From an uncultured Ruminococcus sp. (GTDB lineage Bacteria > Bacillota > Clostridia > Oscillospirales > CAG-272), in contig CACXBN010000271.1 in assembly GCA_902765885.1 (NCBI GenBank), positions 1 to 8,157 of the forward strand: a stretch of DNA of 8,157 nt, given 5' to 3'. Below are positions 4,858 through 8,157 of the stretch, in pieces (position 1 is the stretch's first letter; every line of letters starts with the position of its first letter). Below the pieces are notes generated by a model, which was not told the DNA's origin, ran no database searches, and worked only from the letters and a program-made list of their open reading frames with translations. The translations under genes were made by a program, and so were the position numbers.

Positions 4858-7230
4858 ATGAACAATAAAGCCATAACTATACTTGAATTTGACAAAATAC
4901 TCGAGATGCTGGCGGATATTGCTCCAACGGAAGGGGCAGCTGAGATGGCAAGAAGGCTGAGGCCTTCTTCGGACATCGAGAAAGTAAGGCTGTCTCAGAG
5001 AAGGACTTCTGATGCGAAAGGCCTCATAGGACTGAAAGGCATGCCGTCTTTCGGAAGGGTCAGAGATATCAGAGAAGCGGTTGACAGGACCGGAAAAGAT
5101 GCCGTTCTGTCGCTGAGGGAGCTTTTGGACATTGCCGGAGTCCTTAGGACCGCAAGATCACTGTATGACTACTCCCGCGGAGATAAGGTAGTTGGCACCT
5201 CTCTCGAGGAGATATTCGGCAGACTCGAGATTTTCCGCTCCCTTGAAGAAAGAATCACGAGAACGGTTGTTGCTGAAGATTTTATCGCAGATGAAGCCAG
5301 CCCTCTTCTTTCCGATATAAGAAGAAAAAAGAGGAATACGGACGCTAAGATAAAAGAAATGCTCCAGAAATATGTTTCCGGCCAGTCAAAATATCTCCAG
5401 GAGAATATTGTGACTACCCGTGCCGGAAGAATGGTGATACCCGTAAAAGCCGAATACCGGAACGAAGTCAAGGGCCTCATTCATGATACTTCAAACTCCG
5501 GAGCCACTCTTTTCATTGAGCCCATGGCAGTTGTTGAAGCCAATAATGAACTAAGGGAACTTGAAATCAAGGAAGCCAAAGAGATTGAAAGAATATTAAA
5601 AGAGCTTTCCGCCGCAGTCAATGAATCCGGAGACGGCATCGTGCTTGATTATCTGAATATTACAGAGCTTGCCTTTATCTTCGCCTGTGCTGAGCTGTCA
5701 TATAAAATGGACGCGTCAGAGCCGAAGATAACCGATAAAAAAATCATTTCGCTCTTCAGGGCAAGACATCCTCTTCTGGATCAGAAAAAAGTTGTTCCGG
5801 TCACCATTGAGCTGGGAAGAAGTTATAAAATGATGGTGATCACCGGACCGAATACCGGAGGAAAAACAGTAACTCTCAAAACGCTCGGCCTCTTTGTGCT
5901 CATGGCACAGGCAGGACTTCATGTGCCTGCAGAAGACACATCCGAGATCGGGGTTTTCGACGAAGTCTTTTCCGATATCGGTGACGAGCAGAGCATTGAA
6001 ATGTCTCTATCCACCTTCTCGGCTCATATGAAGTCGATCGTTTCGATAATCAACAATGTCACACCGGATTCCCTTGTTCTGTACGATGAACTCGGATCCG
6101 GCACGGATCCGGTAGAGGGCGCGGCGCTCGCCATGGCAATACTTGAAGAAGCCAGAAACGTCGGTTTCCTTTGCGCCGCTACCACACATTATGCCGAGCT
6201 TAAGGCATATGCCATAGAAACGGATGGCGTGGTAAACGCGTCCTGTGAATTTGACGTCAATACTCTCAGCCCTACATACAGGCTCATAATAGGAACTCCC
6301 GGTAAATCCAATGCATTTGCGATTTCGGAAAATCTGGGCTTGCCGCTTGATATAATAAAAAAGGCAGAGAGATTTGTTGATTCCGGATCAAGGAATTTCG
6401 AGAGCGTCATTGAAAAGCTGGAAAGCACCAGAATATCACTCGAAAAGGAAAGAGCGGACTTTGCAAAAGAAAAAGCACAGTTCCGCAAAAAGAAGGAAGA
6501 AGAGCAGAAAGAGCTTGAAAGAAGGCTTCACGACGCCGAAAAGGATTCAGAGCGAATGCTTGCCAAATCCCGTGAAATGCTTGACGGCGCGAGGGCAACT
6601 TCCGAATTTGTTCTCGGGCAGCTGGAAGAGCTGAAAAGAAAACAGAACAGCGCCGATTTTGCGTCTGCAATCAGTGAGTCAAAAATCGCAATGCGAAAAA
6701 GAATGCGCGAATACGGAGACAAACTGGATCCTGTCGGCAGTATCGCGGATGATTCGGAATACGGCGCAGTTCCTCTCCATAAAGGAGATGTGGTTATCCA
6801 CAGAAATCTCGGAACCAGAGGAACGCTTGTTGACGAGCCTGACAAGAACGGAAACGCGAATGCCCTTATCGGTTCCGTCAAGATGAGAGTGAACGTAAAA
6901 GATCTCAAACTGGCTGAAACTGCCGAAGCTTCCAAAAAAGCACAGGAAAAAGAAAGAAATTCAAGCTTCAGGGCATCGGTCACAAAGTCATTCAAACCCG
7001 AATGCGACGTACGCGGAATGACAGGAGAGGAAGCCTGGGTCGTAGTAGACGGATATATAGATTCCGCAATCATATCGGGAATCCATTCTGCAACCGTTAT
7101 TCACGGAAAAGGTACCGGAGCACTAAGAGCTGCATTGTGGCAGAGATTCAAGGCCGACAAAAGAATCAAATCATTCAGAGCAGGCTCGTACGGGGAAGGA
7201 GACTACGGCGTAACGGTGCTGGAACTTTAA
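4858..7230 (+). CDS. mutS2: MutS2 / RqcU, ATPase with C-terminal Smr domain
   Basis: This MutS-like ATPase has no mismatch-recognition domain. In B. subtilis, MutS2 (RqcU) splits stalled, collided ribosomes; in other species it has been linked to suppressing recombination. The 790-residue length fits the family (785 in B. subtilis). In order there are a helical core and lever region (about 1-300), Walker A GPNTGGKT (330-337), and Walker B LVLYDELGSGTDP with D410 and E411. A long charged coiled coil at about 515-600, rich in Lys and Glu, comes next, then a small KOW-like segment near 640-690. The Smr nuclease domain ends the protein, with D717-x-R719-G720 and HGKGTGALR from H749, so its catalytic motifs look intact. 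The ATG at 4858 aligns residue for residue with the start of B. subtilis MutS2 as I recall it (x-LEF at 9-11); an in-frame TTG at 4852 would add two residues. There is no clear ribosome binding site, and the gene lies 17 nt after recO. Confidence 0.96.
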   Translation: MNNKAITILEFDKILEMLADIAPTEGAAEMARRLRPSSDIEKVRLSQRRTSDAKGLIGLKGMPSFGRVRDIREAVDRTGKDAVLSLRELLDIAGVLRTARSLYDYSRGDKVVGTSLEEIFGRLEIFRSLEERITRTVVAEDFIADEASPLLSDIRRKKRNTDAKIKEMLQKYVSGQSKYLQENIVTTRAGRMVIPVKAEYRNEVKGLIHDTSNSGATLFIEPMAVVEANNELRELEIKEAKEIERILKELSAAVNESGDGIVLDYLNITELAFIFACAELSYKMDASEPKITDKKIISLFRARHPLLDQKKVVPVTIELGRSYKMMVITGPNTGGKTVTLKTLGLFVLMAQAGLHVPAEDTSEIGVFDEVFSDIGDEQSIEMSLSTFSAHMKSIVSIINNVTPDSLVLYDELGSGTDPVEGAALAMAILEEARNVGFLCAATTHYAELKAYAIETDGVVNASCEFDVNTLSPTYRLIIGTPGKSNAFAISENLGLPLDIIKKAERFVDSGSRNFESVIEKLESTRISLEKERADFAKEKAQFRKKKEEEQKELERRLHDAEKDSERMLAKSREMLDGARATSEFVLGQLEELKRKQNSADFASAISESKIAMRKRMREYGDKLDPVGSIADDSEYGAVPLHKGDVVIHRNLGTRGTLVDEPDKNGNANALIGSVKMRVNVKDLKLAETAEASKKAQEKERNSSFRASVTKSFKPECDVRGMTGEEAWVVVDGYIDSAIISGIHSATVIHGKGTGALRAALWQRFKADKRIKSFRAGSYGEGDYGVTVLEL

Positions 7231-7274
7231 GGACAGACACTGAAACGGACTGTATCCGAATTGAGTCTATTCAC

Positions 7275-7304
7275 TTGTAAAGATAATTGCTAATGTGATA
7301 TAAT
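7275..7304 (+). promoter_or_regulatory. Promoter of the rhamnulokinase gene, extended -10
   Basis: The -35 box TTGTAA (7275-7280) and a perfect -10 box TATAAT (7299-7304) are 18 nt apart, and the -10 box is preceded by TGA, an extended -10 element. The predicted start near 7311 gives a short leader of about 30 nt, leaving no space for a riboswitch. Any sugar response would have to come from a DNA-binding regulator, whose operator I could not identify. Confidence 0.72.
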
Positions 7305-7325
7305 CAGAAAAGTTGGGAATCTTGA

Positions 7326-7332
7326 AAAGGAG
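7326..7332 (+). promoter_or_regulatory. Ribosome binding site of rhaB
   Basis: AAAGGAG lies 9 nt before the ATG at 7342, a strong site that fixes the start; the encoded protein then begins in step with known rhamnulokinases. Confidence 0.75.
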
Positions 7333-7341
7333 CACACACTT

Positions 7342-8157
7342 ATGAGTTCTAAAAGAATGCTTGCAATTGATCTCGGCGCTTCGAGCGGTCGCGGGATCAT
7401 CGGAACATGGGACGGAAATAAAATATCACTTGAAGAAATACACCGTTTTTCCAACGATACCGTGATGATGCCAGGAGGCTTTTTCTGGGATACGCTCAGG
7501 CTTCTTTTTGAAATAAAAACCGCAATTCTCAAGGCCTCTCACGACGGCGGCGCCGATACACTCGGTATCGATACATGGGGAGTCGACTACGGATATCTCG
7601 ACAAAACCGGAACTCTTCTGTCAAATCCATACAACTACAGAGACATAAGGACAGAGAACATACAGCCGTATTTCTTTGATAAGTATGTTTCCAGAAGCGG
7701 AATGTATAAAGTGACCGGAATTCAGTCGATGAACTTTAATACGATATTCCAGATGGCTGCAGACCTCAGGGACAGGCCGTGGATTGTGGAGAACGCGGAG
7801 AGTATGCTTCACATTCCCGATCTTCTCGGATATATGCTTACAGGAAGAAAAATCAGCGAATACACAATAGCATCGACAGGTGCCATGCTTGACGCAAAGA
7901 AACGCAGCTATGCATGGGATATAATAGAAAAGGTCGGTATTCCCAAGAGGCTTCTCTGTGAACTGGTCATGCCGGGGTATGATATGGGAGAAATGCTTCC
8001 GTATGTTGAGGAAGAGACCGGCAATACAAATGCGAGAGTCATTAAGGTTGCTTCACACGACACAGCCAGCGCAGTGCTTGCCGTTCCTTCAACAAAAGAG
8101 GACTTCCTTTATATTTCAAGCGGAACATGGTCACTCATGGGTACTGAAGCAAAAGAA
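7342..8157 (+). CDS. rhaB: Rhamnulokinase, N-terminal part (3' end outside window)
   Basis: This is an FGGY-family sugar kinase that phosphorylates L-rhamnulose to L-rhamnulose 1-phosphate, the second step of L-rhamnose breakdown in the cytoplasm. The frame has no stop before the window end, so 272 of about 470-490 residues are visible. Motifs match E. coli RhaB closely: phosphate-binding DLGASSGR (10-17), IHRFSN (33-38), substrate-side DTWGVDYG (77-84), YRDIRT (99-104), and VASHDTASAV (236-245), whose D240 is the expected catalytic base. SSGTWSLMG (259-267) opens the C-terminal ATP-binding domain. The strong specific motifs favour rhamnulokinase over xylulokinase, fuculokinase or glycerol kinase. 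The gene has its own promoter and is unrelated in function to the block upstream; other rhamnose genes would be expected downstream. Confidence 0.94.
   Translation, partial: MSSKRMLAIDLGASSGRGIIGTWDGNKISLEEIHRFSNDTVMMPGGFFWDTLRLLFEIKTAILKASHDGGADTLGIDTWGVDYGYLDKTGTLLSNPYNYRDIRTENIQPYFFDKYVSRSGMYKVTGIQSMNFNTIFQMAADLRDRPWIVENAESMLHIPDLLGYMLTGRKISEYTIASTGAMLDAKKRSYAWDIIEKVGIPKRLLCELVMPGYDMGEMLPYVEEETGNTNARVIKVASHDTASAVLAVPSTKEDFLYISSGTWSLMGTEAKE

Larger units (their letters stand above)
7231..7341 (+). other. Spacer between mutS2 and the rhamnulokinase gene
   Basis: These 111 nt hold the rhaB promoter (7275-7304) and ribosome binding site (7326-7332). I see no convincing Rho-independent terminator for the upstream block: CGGA-loop-TCCG near 7246-7258 is only 4 bp and has no T run. 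Some read-through from mutS2 is therefore possible. Confidence 0.6.

Noticed and set aside
6374..6634. Alternative plus-strand frame within the mutS2 coiled-coil region
   Set aside because: It is an out-of-frame shadow of Lys/Glu-rich codons inside mutS2, with no start signal.
7241..7254. Possible catabolite-response (cre) site, TGAAACGGACTGTA
   Set aside because: Aligned to TGWAANCGNTNWCA it misses the central C and the 3' half, so it is not a credible CcpA site.
7246..7258. CGGA-loop-TCCG hairpin after mutS2 as a terminator
   Set aside because: The stem is only 4 bp with no following T run.
1..8157. CRISPR array, tRNA, rRNA, insertion sequence or attachment site
   Set aside because: No regularly spaced repeats, cloverleaf-like sequences, transposase-like frames or terminal inverted repeats were seen.

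Overview
The window looks like chromosomal DNA from a Bacillota bacterium, probably a Clostridia member of the Lachnospiraceae type. The reasons are the purine-rich coding strand, strong AGGAGG-type ribosome binding sites, frequent AGA codons, the phoH-ybeY-era-recO gene order, and a MutS2 protein with a C-terminal Smr domain. This placement is an inference; there is no rRNA or other marker here. Every supported gene is on the + strand, and coding is dense.

Layout. (1) 1-1405: the C-terminal half of a MATE-family multidrug exporter, cut by the window edge, whose last codons overlap a small gene resembling the 'AlkZ-related' winged-helix proteins. (2) 1406-1638: the only sizeable gap. It holds a long imperfect stem (possible terminator), a very short minus-strand reading frame of doubtful meaning, a near-consensus sigma-A promoter with a palindrome over its -10 box, and the phoH leader. 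(3) 1639-7230: one tight five-gene block, phoH-ybeY-era-recO-mutS2, with junctions of 11 nt overlap, 4 nt, 17 nt and 17 nt, almost certainly co-transcribed. (4) 7231-7341: a short spacer with a strong extended -10 promoter. (5) 7342 to the window end: the first 272 codons of a rhamnulokinase gene, which continues outside.

How the genes work together. PhoH, YbeY and Era belong to RNA metabolism and small-subunit maturation. RecO is a recombination mediator. MutS2 is a relative of B. subtilis MutS2/RqcU, which splits collided ribosomes, so the block can be read mainly as a ribosome assembly and quality-control operon with recO carried along, as in many bacteria. The block is more compact than the B. 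subtilis arrangement: yqfC/yqfD, the 7TM-HD phosphohydrolase gene, dgkA and cdd are all missing from their usual places. The upstream MATE/AlkZ-like pair could couple export of a DNA-damaging compound with repair, which is a hypothesis only. The rhamnulokinase marks the start of a separately controlled sugar-use unit.

I found no mobile element, CRISPR array, tRNA or rRNA, and no clear new multi-gene system. The most open question is the AlkZ-like gene and its tight coupling to the transporter.
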